From Botryococcus braunii (Eukaryota; Chlorophyta; Trebouxiophyceae), in NCBI GenBank assembly GCA_002005505.1, contig KV908362.1:187501-210000 (forward strand): a stretch of DNA of 22,500 nt, in the 5' to 3' direction. Made by a program: the position numbers and the translations under genes. This document shows, piece after piece, positions 10,136 to 22,500 of the stretch. The notes below the pieces were generated by a model. That model searched no databases and was not told the origin of the DNA. It saw nothing but the letters and a program-made list of their open reading frames with translations. Each line of letters opens with the position of its first letter. Position 1 is the stretch's first letter.

Positions 10136-12406
10136 TCAAGACAGGAAAAGATTGAATGGGAAAAATGGGAGGAAAGAAATCTGATCAGGGGATATATAGG
10201 TAAATCCCAAGCGGCCTTTAGCGGGAGCGACCCAAGCAGCTCCTAAAGGCGACAGGATTCCCACAAAGTCACGCGCTCTGGGGCCTGTGACGCGGTCAAT
10301 CAGAGAAGGGGACATTAGGGTCTCCATATCAAGATCACCAAGGACATGGTCTACGATCCTAGGCTCGCCGTCCGATGTCACGCCATCGACAATGGGGACA
10401 AAGTAAGCAAATCCTGAAAGCCGGAGAGGTGAAAGCCGGGGGAAGATATACGTCGTATTTGGAAGATACAAGAGTGGGGGTATCTTGCACATGCGCTCAA
10501 ACCCAACGATAAGGTTATCGGGATTGTTTGGGTCATAGATGCGAAGAGACTCGCAAGTTTCACTAAGCTGTGTCCAATTGAAGATTCCCCCTTCGCAACG
10601 GTCCACCAGGGGTCCATCAGGACCACAGTACGCAGCATTAGATGCCCACGAAAATGTAGGTATGGCGGAGCTGTACGTTTTGTTGTTGTAGGTCAGGTCA
10701 GACTGCACAAGAAAAATAACCTGAACAAAACCACAGCAAACCCCCAGTCAGAATGGAGATACCTTCAGAGAATCCGGTCCCGGATCTGGTCCCTCACCAC
10801 CCTCAAGTCGTAATTGACTCTCATATAATTCTATGAATGCCGAGGAAATGTTGAAGCAGCTAAGCATCACAACCTTGCCATTCTCTCTGCCACCTTGAAC
10901 AGGAAAAGAATCTAGAAGTACAGCTGCACAGAACCTAGGACCACTGATGCTGAAAGCACTCTTGTGCAGAGAGAGATGGTCTAGGCAAGATGGGCACAGC
11001 CATTGGAAGATTGCCAATAAACCCTCCGCAGAACATGCAGCCTGTAACCACAAGCTTAAGCAATTCCCCAAGAAACATCATAAGCAGCATCCTGTCGACG
11101 TTAACATCATCAGTGACCCAACGCCAGGTGTGAAATGGCTTGAAGAACAAGGGATGGGCCCAAAAAAAAAAAAAAAAAAAGGGGCACCTCGCGGTTTTGC
11201 CGTGTGACCCGCTGATAAAGCTGACAGCGTCTATAATAAAGTCTGGTGAACGTACACATGAGCAGCCGCTGTGGCGCGACAAGGCTCACACCCTGGCTTG
11301 CTGATTACAAGCCAGTGAGCAGTTCAATTCTGACATGGTTTATGACAAGAACTTGTTGTTCAGTTATACCTGCTTGCCAGCATCGACAATATATTGACCC
11401 GTTTTGATGGTTTCTCTGGATTGGGCATCTAGCATTACTTTGAGCGAACGATTGATATATCTACCAGAAGGGATGCGAAACAACACCCTTTGAAACCTCC
11501 AATTAAAAGCTGATCTCTCCATGCTTCCAGAAGGCTCGGGGTTGTCAGCTCCTTGGTACCATCAGGGGGAAATTGCGATTGCCCCGAGGGATGGCAGCGT
11601 TCATCAGGACCATAGGCAACAGCTCAGCTCAGAACGCTGGCAAGGGAGCATGGTGTGCCAACGCGATGGCGCAAAATGGACCACACACGTTCAATACCAG
11701 CACCACTAGCAACACCACCTCCGCTGGAAATGCTGGAAAGGCGCTGGTCTTCACCATTTACTGTCAAAGTTGAAGATCGATGTGGTGCTACGGGACAATG
11801 CATTCTTGCTGATGGGAGGTCACACTGACTTTCTTTTTGTACACACCCAACATGGACAATATTACTTAACGAAAGTTTTTCATTAATTACAAATTGGTTT
11901 GTCCTTCTTCAGGGCCCAAGATTCCAGAAGAGTGCATGGAGGGCCTCCCTGAGGGAAGAGCAGAATCAATCACATGGGAAAAGATGCGACAGGGCGCACG
12001 TAATCAAAGGGTCCCAAGGGACCGTTGAGGAACCTTGCGATCACAATTGACGTGATTGCAATTTTGTTGAATGTCATGTCTGGGTCTGGGTCAGGATGCA
12101 TCATTGGAACGGATCCATTGGTGTTCGTGATGCCAAAGAACCAGTACCCTCCCGAGGCGTCCATGTACATACTGGGGCGGTAAACACTTTCACCTATGCC
12201 CTGAGGCTTGAATGGTCTTCCGCTGCAAACCCCCTTCTCCCATCCTCATATTAGCCCCCAGCCTCTTAGTTGCCTGCAGTTGACGTTTCTGCTCAACATT
12301 CGCAAGTCGAGCTGGTGTAGAAAAGGTTGACACATGACAGAAACGCATCATCTGTGAGTTCCTGTAGGAAAAGTGTCACTTAGAAAAACAACAACAACAA
12401 CAACAA

Positions 12407-12448
<42 letters not shown>

Positions 12449-13175
12449 AACAAACAAAATGAACAACTTGCATTGTCCAAGCGATGCTCGTTAGGATGTT
12501 GGCTGCAGATATGAAATTGTGGAGGAAAAGGAGACGGGATGTTTTCCACAGGCGCCACAGGGTCTGTCCCAATACTGGCATGGTAATTGTATGTGGGGAG
12601 GCTGCACGTGTGCCCTTCCTAGCTCAAAGGTCGCATGCCTTTGCGCTTGGACGCATCAAGCATGCACTCAACAGTGCTGCAGATAATTAGGTTCAGTCGC
12701 AGTCGAAAAAGGAATTTACAAAGGTATGAACGTGACTTGACGCAATGTTTGACAGCACACCTTGACTCTTTCGGCGGCGTGCAATGCCGTGGGCATCAAA
12801 GCATGTAGCCAAGTTACTGTCGACAGTGTGGAACACGCCATGTGGTAAAAGGCTCCATTGATGGAATTCGCCACAACAGTTACAAGAAATTTGGAGACGT
12901 GTTTCTGTTAATTATTTCTTGGGGCTGTAGAGAAGGGAGACGAACCTCCAAGGCGAAAGCTTGGGCGCAGCTGCAGGAGACCCCACACCGGAAAATACAT
13001 CTGACCCTGCAGCAATTATGATATATTTAATACATATTTGATGAAATAAGATTGTAGAAGGCGTGGTCGGCTTGCTCGATAAGGGTTTCAGTTGTCTGTC
13101 CTTGCCTTGAACAGTTAGATATAAACTCCCGAAGAAACCCAGGAAAACAGCACTTTGTAGCAATGAACAAGCCAT
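10136..13175 (-). CDS. G3: secreted four-exon protein of the same tandem family (312 aa)
   Basis: Inferred minus-strand exons: 13175-13106, 13006-12946, 12222-12000 and 10720-10136. Exon lengths are identical to G2 (70, 61, 223, 585 nt). The intron 1 donor reads AG|GCAAGG, a GC donor where G2 has GT. The others are GTTCGT and GTGCGC. The signal peptide (MACSLLQS, then FLGFFGSLYL) and linker match G2 closely. Exon 4 differs from G2 at about 22 of 194 residues, concentrated in two short segments near residues 250-257 and 279-287. Cysteines 150, 160, 174 and 196, the sequons and VDHVLGD are all kept. A canonical AATAAA on this strand (plus-strand 10041-10046) lies about 90 nt past the stop and could be the polyadenylation signal. 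Intron 3 is longer than in G2 because of an insertion, and intron 2 carries a long poly-A tract. Product function is unknown. Confidence 0.75.
11093..11470 (+). mobile_element. Insertion in G3 intron 3 with tRNA-like segment (possible SINE remnant)
   Basis: G2 and G3 intron 3 align on both sides (G2 near 7400-7435). G3 has about 375 nt extra here, including a 19-A run at 11162-11180. Near 11270-11335 lies a tRNA-like stretch: a GGCTTG/CAAGCC stem with a 7-nt loop CTGATTA, then GTTCAATTC, which fits the tRNA B-box consensus. The acceptor stem does not pair. No target-site duplication or terminal repeat is clear. It is an insertion in G3 or, less likely, a deletion in G2. Confidence 0.4.
12384..12447 (+). 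repeat. (AAC)n then poly-A tract in G3 intron 2
   Basis: AAC units from about 12388, then 40 A from 12408 to 12447. G2 has only a short CACAAAAATG at the same intronic position (near 8333), so the tract grew after the duplication. Confidence 0.93.
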
Positions 13176-13781
13176 TTTTGAGATAAGAGAGCCTTTAGGG
13201 TGCAGCACTTTAGAAACGCGGTGTTTGTTTTCGTCATACGGCCCCCAAGTCCACAACCTGCTCATATGATCCTCGCATAGTGAAGGACAATTCAGCTGAT
13301 CAAGCCAACAAATTTCTCTCTTTCTCGTGTGTTTCCCTATGTATTGTGACAGGAGCATAAGGCTAGGTTTGAAAATTGGGAAATCTCTATAAAGGGCAGA
13401 TAGAGTGACAGAGAGGGACAGGTGGGAAGATTTTGAACCCGGGGTCATTGCTACGGTACCCCCGGCAGCATACGAGCCCCCGTGACGGTACCCACAGTGA
13501 CCCACGGTCCCCGTCGGATGGAAGAAAGGAAGGAGATTAGGCAGGAGCCATAGAACACATTCAGGGCCAGCAACAAGGGCTGAAGATGGCAGTAGGTTAA
13601 AATTGTCTCCAGCCATGTGAGGTCCTGCAGCACCTGGGAAAGTTATTTAGCTTTCGAGTGCCCTAGCCACAGTCCTTGCAACCTTAATTTATGCATGCTT
13701 TCCACAGAACCGATTGCACTGATCCGTTAGAATTATGCAGCAAGTGGTATCACACTTGTTGAACAGCCGGGCTAGTGAATA
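13176..13781. other. 5' flank of G3, duplicate of the G2 flank
   Basis: Similar to 9071-9690 for most of its length, including the GC-rich core near 13436-13515 and the segment with CCTAGCCACAGTCCTTGCAA near 13661-13682. No coding capacity is supported. Similarity stops near 13770, which marks the right edge of the G2/G3 duplication unit. Confidence 0.5.
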
Positions 13782-14153
13782 TTAGATGATGGTCCCTGAA
13801 AGAATTCCTCGGGCTGGGCAGAATTTGTTTTCTTGCTTTCTTCGTTGTTCGTGGATTCTGAATGATTTTGTGGAAACTGGGAGGATGCTCGATGATTCAG
13901 GGTTTTGCAGAATGTCAAACTCTATGGATTCTTTAAAGATGTCACAGTAGTAGGGCCAGTTTGGGACAAATTTGTCACAGTCGTCGTGACAGCCTAGGAC
14001 AATATCGATATGTTCTTCCTTCCAGAGGGGAGTCAACCCTTCAAGACAACCAGGAACTCCTCCAGCAGAGCATTCACCACATGAGCACTGAATGCAGTTC
14101 TGTTTGTTGGGAGGCGAAGCGACGATCCTGCTTTTTGTGGACGTTCCAGACAC
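13782..14153 (-). CDS. Uncertain Cys-rich ORF (123 aa)
   Basis: An ATG-to-stop frame on the same strand as the gene array, upstream of G3. The N-terminal half is cysteine-rich, with a C-x2-C-x-C-x2-C cluster followed by CLEG and later a GCHDDCDKF / YYCDIF segment that could bind metal or form disulphides. No signal peptide is visible and I recognise no family. It could be one exon of a longer gene, a fragment of a transposon-encoded protein, or chance. No matching ORF is seen in the other intergenic gaps. Confidence 0.2.
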   Translation of the reverse strand: MSGTSTKSRIVASPPNKQNCIQCSCGECSAGGVPGCLEGLTPLWKEEHIDIVLGCHDDCDKFVPNWPYYCDIFKESIEFDILQNPESSSILPVSTKSFRIHEQRRKQENKFCPARGILSGTII

Positions 14154-14279
14154 GTAAGTGCCACTGTATTGACTTGTGTGCTACTTATGAGAAATTTCCC
14201 GAGACAGGCTGTTGATGACGAACAGAAATCTTCTTCTACATTCTTCCGGCAAGAGTTTTCATGTCCAATAACGTGGGCA

Positions 14280-14338
14280 GGAAGGAAGAAGGGAAGGAAG
14301 GAGGAAGGTAGGTAGGTAGGTAGGAAGGAAGGATAGGG
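14280..14338 (+). repeat. GGAA/GGTA simple repeat
   Basis: Purine-rich tract of GGAAGGAAG units with a central run of about five GGTA units. Confidence 0.9.
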
Positions 14339-14379
14339 AAATTGCTTCGTGCAGGACCAGCCAACCTGGTCAGACCTAG

Positions 14380-14433
14380 GATCTGTTGACTGGTCCAGCC
14401 AAACAATCTATCTGCTGGACCAGTCAACAGATC
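14380..14433. repeat. Perfect 19-bp inverted repeat (hairpin)
   Basis: Arm 14380-14398 (GATCTGTTGACTGGTCCAG) is the exact reverse complement of 14415-14433, with a 16-nt loop. A related GACCAG...CTGGTC pair lies just upstream at about 14354-14371. It could be a small foldback element or hairpin RNA source. No terminal duplication is visible. Confidence 0.85.
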
Positions 14434-14442
14434 GATCTATAG

Positions 14443-14462
14443 ACTGTGACCTTTGTCACAGT
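14443..14462. repeat. Perfect 8-bp hairpin
   Basis: ACTGTGAC, loop CTTT, GTCACAGT, starting ten bases after the 19-bp hairpin. Confidence 0.7.
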
Positions 14463-15111
14463 ATATACGTAGCTACCTTAATACTATATAGGTCTCCGAC
14501 GTGGAAACAAGCACGACTGCTCCCATGCTGATACATCTCCCTGTTGCACATGGTTCAGCAGGGTTTCGAGGTGAAATTAAAACCTTTGCCCGATGTGGGA
14601 AGAAATGGGGCAAAAAGAGTTTCGCCTTCAACGTGAGGAGAGGGTTCAAGATTGAAGTACAATGTTTCTACTGCAACAGGCTTACAAGCGTGCAATTCGT
14701 CGCAACTATGTTTTGTAACTCACTGACCTAGTTGCTTTTCTTCCGTACCATAAGTCGTATGCATCCCTTGTGACCCATCAGGTAGTGCTGGACCCATTTC
14801 AAAATGGCGTACCCCGGGTACTACAGGGGTACCAGGCAAATAGCCTTGATACCCTGGGACAGACAACCATACCATTTTCCATGCGTTGCTTGTGGTCAAC
14901 GCCGGTCAAATATGCCCTGTCAAGCTAATCCTGAAGCTCGCAAAGTCTGCTTTTGCACGTCCCTGCTGTTGCATGAACCCGAGTGAACTATCACAATATG
15001 GACTCACGGTTGAAATGCCACAACGTGCTGTTGGGTCTAACTTCTCGGAAGGCCTTGAAAAGGCCGTGTTTTGTATACAGTGAACCCAGATTGTGCTCAA
15101 ACTGCCCAAGT

Positions 15112-15141
15112 CAGATCAGGCATCCAGTATGACCTGATCTG
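15112..15141. repeat. 9-bp inverted repeat
   Basis: CAGATCAGG (15112-15120) and CCTGATCTG (15133-15141) separated by 12 nt, followed by one more GATCTGA repeat. Confidence 0.65.
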
Positions 15142-15704
15142 ATCTGAATCAAATACCAGTTTTGCCTTGCGCAAAGACGCAGTCTGATGAACCACTTCTT
15201 CAGGCAGGTGCTTGAAAATTATTTCCTGAACCTACTTTTTGCATGAATTTGCCTTTGCCTCTCGCCGCGCACACGCCTAAACCATACCATGCGGTCATCG
15301 TTTTGATTGCATGGCAGTACAAAAAGTACCTACAGCAGAAGCTGGTGCTCGAATCAATCAGCATTGATGAGTGGATGAAGACCCATCCATGAGCAATTCC
15401 GATGAACACGTCCCGTGCGGTTCCTGTGTACACCTATGCCTACACTAAACTAGCATCCACTTGGGGATGGGCGCATTGACTTTGCATGCAGTCAGAGCAT
15501 CAATAACGATGACCACACAACAGCAGCAACTGACACCTAAATCGGAAACAGGCGGAAACAACGGACCAACGAGTTGGCAACAACAACCTCATCGGCTTCC
15601 TCTGCTGCCATTGTTTAAGTTCGTCCACCGGTCCATGAAAGAAAAATGTCTCTCCAATTGCACGTGCCCGTAGGCCACACCCTGCCCAGACGCCCACCTG
15701 CATT

Positions 15705-15908
15705 TGCTAGAGCTAGACCTTTTGCTAGAGCTAGAGCTTTGCTAGAGACAGAGCTTTGCTAGAACGTTGCTTGAGCTAGAACTTTGCTAGCACTTGCTAG
15801 AGCTTTGCTAGAGCTAGAACTTTGCCAGAGCTTTGCCAGAGCTAGAGCTTTGCTGGAGCTTTGCCAGAGCTAGAATTTTGCTAGAGCTTGGCTTGGGCAT
15901 TGCTAGAG

Positions 15909-15914
<6 letters not shown>
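15705..15914 (+). repeat. CTAGAG-type minisatellite at the 3' end of G4
   Basis: Irregular array of units built from TTGCTAGAGC, GAGCTAGAAC and TTTGCCAGAG, about 12 to 18 nt each. Its right edge overlaps the G4 stop codon (TAG from plus-strand CTA at 15909-15911). Confidence 0.9.
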
Positions 15915-19921
<4,007 letters not shown>

Positions 19922-21211
19922 TGTTATTGGAATTCAAGGAGACAATTGCTAATTTAAGGCTCAGAGCAGCTCTGTTCGCGAGGGGACCTCAAGGGAAACG
20001 TCAGCGCGCCTCGTCGTGCAGCCAGCAAAAAAGCCCTCGGACTTCAAAGAATTGCTGTGCGCCAAAGACACGAGTAGAATTGATGCCATTTAAAGACGTA
20101 ACACCCACTTTCATGGTTCAATTGTTGCTGTTGACTCGCTACTCGCGGGCGTTCAGGAGGGGTAGGGACTGTCGTTTTCGCATTTCGCAGAAATTCAAAT
20201 TGGCGCCCAGCACAATCCTTTAGGGTTCACTCCCCGGGTCTTTGGTTGGCTACCTCGGCTGGCCCGCTTTTCTTTATTTCGGCTAGCGTGTGTTGTGGAC
20301 ATCTTATCATGCCCTCGTGGCTGGACAGATGTAACTCTTCATCTTCTTCCTCGGCAGTTTGCCGGCGGCAAGGCAGGCACATGCGTAGTAGGACATCGAT
20401 TTGCCGGTGAATCATTGAGGACTGTTGTCGACGCCTTGCTGCTTGCTCAGATAAGCATTGAACCGTCTTTGTTAATCAGGCACTGCGGCTTGTCCACCAT
20501 GAGTGCCTTCCTTAGCCGTGCTCCGGATCAAACAGCAAGTTTTTCAGTCTTACAGGAGGCATCACCTGCATCGGATCCTCGCCTCTGGTAAGGCAATCCA
20601 GTGATTATTTTGTGGAGCGTTAGCGATAACATTGTGCGTGGACCTTGGCAGCACCACGCAGTCTTAACATACTTATCTACCCGTGATCCCCAGAATCGGT
20701 TGCGCAAATCAAACAATTCTATGTCGTTTGAACATTGATATAAATTAACATTGATGGTTGTCATGCTAAGAGATTGACAACCATGGCGAAGTGCAGTGCC
20801 AAAGACGCCACATTCATGTCAGTACAGTAGTCTTCTGTGTTGTTCAACATTATTTCATTGTTCGGTTTTCGATACTGAGGCCATTATCATTGGTTGTGTG
20901 CCATCCCGTAGCTGTCCTCTCGACGCTGGTGGTGTTATTCGCTGTACAACTCAAGCTATATGGTCTTGTCTTACATATTGAACATTTATGTCACTGAAAA
21001 CCTTTGTTCTGTACCTCGGCAAGTGGTGCTGGGTTGTTGCTCTTGGGCTTGGTCCGTGTCGGTAGCGACAAGGATACACAATTTGTAACAAGATCTGTGC
21101 CTGCACCATGAACTGCCTCCATCTCAATCCTTCCTTGATCCATAATAACATCCTCTGTACAGACTGCCATTCCTTCTTGCGGGTTGACATCGGAGAGCTC
21201 ACTGGTGCTGA
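19922..21211. other. Upstream region of G4, no gene seen
   Basis: This is the shared upstream region between minus-strand G4 and the plus-strand F-box-like frame. Only short overlapping frames are present. It does not resemble the G2/G3 5' flank. Confidence 0.45.
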
Positions 21212-22279
21212 GAACAAAGCGTGCACCGCAGGTCCTCATCACAACTCGCGGAGCGAGGGCTGTGGGGAAGACTCCACACGGATGTCCAGAGGCGGATTCT
21301 GCAAAGCCGCGCCCTTTCATTGCCGGACCTCGCCAGGCTGGCGCCCTTGGGGACCGTGTTTCGGGAGGTCTACCACGAGCTCCTCAAGCACGACCCAGCC
21401 TGGCTGACAGAAGTTGCGCACTCAGTCTTCGGGAAGCACCTGCTGGACACACTCCTGGGGACGTTCCACACCAAACCGTCCCCCGACACACCCTCCGTCC
21501 TAACACTCGACCTCACAGCGGGGGATGGCTTCCCAGAAAAGCCCACTCTCGAAGGGGCGTGCTTCATCGAAGTCAACACCCTGGCTTGCGGCTTGCCTGC
21601 TCCCGGGCACTCTTCAAAAGTCACTTGGAGGGTCATTCGGCTGACATCAAAACATGAGTTGAGGGTGGAAGTGAGCGGCATGTGTTGGCTCCGGATCCAA
21701 ATGCTACGCCATTGGCGTTTAGGAACCACCTCCAGCAGCTGGGAGGCCACTCTCACTGCGGTGCCGGGCCAGGCTGCACCGCTCTTAGCAGTCCTGCATC
21801 TGGCGTGCAAGTGGGCCCCGGAGTCTGATGGCCAGGTGGCGGAGAGCAGCAGCGCAGCGCTCCCCGTCCCGCCTGGCAGAGGAATGAATCTCTCCATGCA
21901 GTCATGTTCGCGGCTCTCAATGTCCACAGGCTTGTCAATAGCAAGAGACGGCCGATGTTCGATGACTCCTGTGACCCAGGTGCGCCGATGGAATGATGCG
22001 GGCCCAGCGGCGCATGAGGATGACCAGCGAGCACTGTCGGCCTTGCACATGTGGAACTGGCGGTTTGCACACGACAGGCCAGTGGACTTGCATTGGTGCG
22101 CCTGGAGCCCCGTCTCCGGAATGTTCACTGAATTCATGTTCACTGGAAACATGTGGCGGGATAGAGAGCTGCGGCTCCGGCTTGTGGCGAAGGGGGGGGG
22201 GGGGGGGAGGGCGCTGGGGTGCGTTTCTGCAAGCTGCGGGGGAGGGCGTGGGGGCGGGCGCGGACAGGTGCGGGGATAG
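21212..22279 (+). CDS. F-box-like protein, partial (5' exon missing)
   Basis: This open plus-strand frame begins after a TGA at 21209 and ends at TAG 22277-22279. It has no ATG before the recognisable part. An AG acceptor at 21230-21231 suggests an upstream exon that I could not place. Residues shortly after the opening resemble an F-box: DVQRRIL, then LPDLARLAPLGTVFREVY. That pattern is established for F-box domains, which recruit substrates to SCF ubiquitin ligases via Skp1. The rest (FGKHLLDTLLG..., later MWNWRFAHDRPVDLHW) shows no repeat such as LRR or Kelch that I can identify. A 16-G run at 22192-22207 lies inside the frame, followed by Gly/Arg low complexity, so the true end may be earlier or past an intron. 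It is oriented divergently from G4. A long minus-strand ORF over the same DNA looks like a shadow. It could be a gene fragment. Confidence 0.42.
   Translation, partial: EQSVHRRSSSQLAERGLWGRLHTDVQRRILQSRALSLPDLARLAPLGTVFREVYHELLKHDPAWLTEVAHSVFGKHLLDTLLGTFHTKPSPDTPSVLTLDLTAGDGFPEKPTLEGACFIEVNTLACGLPAPGHSSKVTWRVIRLTSKHELRVEVSGMCWLRIQMLRHWRLGTTSSSWEATLTAVPGQAAPLLAVLHLACKWAPESDGQVAESSSAALPVPPGRGMNLSMQSCSRLSMSTGLSIARDGRCSMTPVTQVRRWNDAGPAAHEDDQRALSALHMWNWRFAHDRPVDLHWCAWSPVSGMFTEFMFTGNMWRDRELRLRLVAKGGGGGRALGCVSASCGGGRGGGRGQVRG
22192..22207 (+). repeat. Poly-G run (16 G)
   Basis: Homopolymer inside the 3' part of the F-box-like frame. It is a likely site of slippage or assembly error. Confidence 0.9.
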
Positions 22280-22500
22280 CGGGCTTCAGCCAATGGCGGG
22301 GGCAGGGGTGGGGCGGGGCCGGGAACGGGGGCAGGTGCTTTAGCCAGTTCTGTGGGCGGGGTTGGAGTTGGGGGCAGGGACGTGGGCTTCAGCCAGTGGC
22401 GAGGAAAGGGGTGTGGGCGGGGGCGGGGGCATCAGCCAGTTGGGGAGGGGTAGGGGGAGCCAGGGGCTTCAGCAGTTGGGAGGACAGGGGTGTGGTCGGC
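22265..22500 (+). repeat. G-rich minisatellite at the right edge
   Basis: The phrase GGGCTTCAGCCAGTGGCG, or a variant (CTTTAGCCAGTT, CATCAGCCAGTT, CTTCAGCAGTTG), recurs four to five times, separated by runs such as GGGGGCAGGGGTGTGGGCGG. Multiple G runs could form G-quadruplexes. It continues past the window end. Confidence 0.8.

Larger units (their letters stand above)
14154..15700. other. Intergenic region between G4 and G3
   Basis: Short frames only; no gene can be supported. It contains a GGAA/GGTA tract and three inverted repeats listed separately. A few short plus-strand frames at 14501-15083 have scattered cysteines but no recognisable motif. Confidence 0.45.

Noticed and set aside
11270..11340. 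Functional tRNA gene
   Set aside because: Anticodon-arm and B-box features are present, but the acceptor stem does not pair and the T stem is only three base pairs. Kept as a SINE-like remnant.
20991..21320. Minus-strand ORF of 109 aa
   Set aside because: Part of it reads plausibly as protein (ELSDVNPQEGMAV), but it overlaps the opening of the F-box-like frame and has no family, splice or paralogue support.
21370..22293. Minus-strand ORF of 307 aa
   Set aside because: Lies antisense to the F-box-like frame in GC-rich DNA, is Pro/Arg/Ser-rich and shows no domain. Treated as a shadow, though the strand choice here is less certain than elsewhere.

Overview
The window is eukaryotic nuclear DNA. 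It has spliceosomal introns, long simple repeats ((TG)n, (ATC)n, (GA)n, poly-A, poly-G), minisatellites and segmental tandem duplications, and no bacterial-style gene packing. The lineage is not certain. The inferred introns often use GTGCGY-type donors, with two GC donors. That would suit a green or other alga, but this is a weak inference.

Main content: four tandem paralogous genes, all on the minus strand, here called G4 (19921 to 15909), G3 (13175 to 10136), G2 (9070 to 6391) and G1 (3259 to 942). Translated similarity, splice signals and intron phases each support one four-exon model. Exon 1 is exactly 70 nt in all four and encodes a 23-codon signal peptide. Exon 2 is a short variable linker of 61 or 67 nt. 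Exon 3 (217 or 223 nt) carries the YRPS and TNTNGSVP motifs. Exon 4 (585 or 615 nt) carries CGPDGPL, the YDP and GFER motifs, VDHVLGD, TGPRA and the stop codon. Intron phases are 1, 2, 0 throughout. The predicted products are secreted proteins of 312, 312, 312 and 320 aa with four conserved cysteines and several N-glycosylation sequons. I do not recognise the family. G2 and G3 are the youngest pair (about 89% identical over exon 4 by my hand count). G4 is the most diverged.

Layout: 1-941 is the G1 3' flank with a TG microsatellite. 942-3259 is G1, with an (ATC)n repeat in intron 3. 3260-6390 is intergenic, with a degenerate minisatellite (about 4777-5175), a 42-nt duplication and the TG repeat 3' of G2. 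6391-9070 is G2. 9071-10135 is the G2 5' flank, then the TG repeat and hairpin region 3' of G3. 10136-13175 is G3, with an insertion carrying a tRNA-like segment in intron 3 and a poly-A expansion in intron 2. 13176-15908 is intergenic, with strong hairpins, an uncertain Cys-rich ORF and a CTAGAG-type minisatellite that touches the G4 stop codon. 15909-19921 is G4, with a large alternating purine-pyrimidine plus (GA)n tract in intron 2. 19922-22500 is the G4 upstream region, a plus-strand ORF with an F-box-like N-terminus (21212-22279), and a G-rich minisatellite at the right edge.

The array looks like a locally expanding family of secreted glycoproteins whose 3' microsatellite and hairpin were copied with the genes. 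All gene models are hand-built from sequence and have no transcript support.
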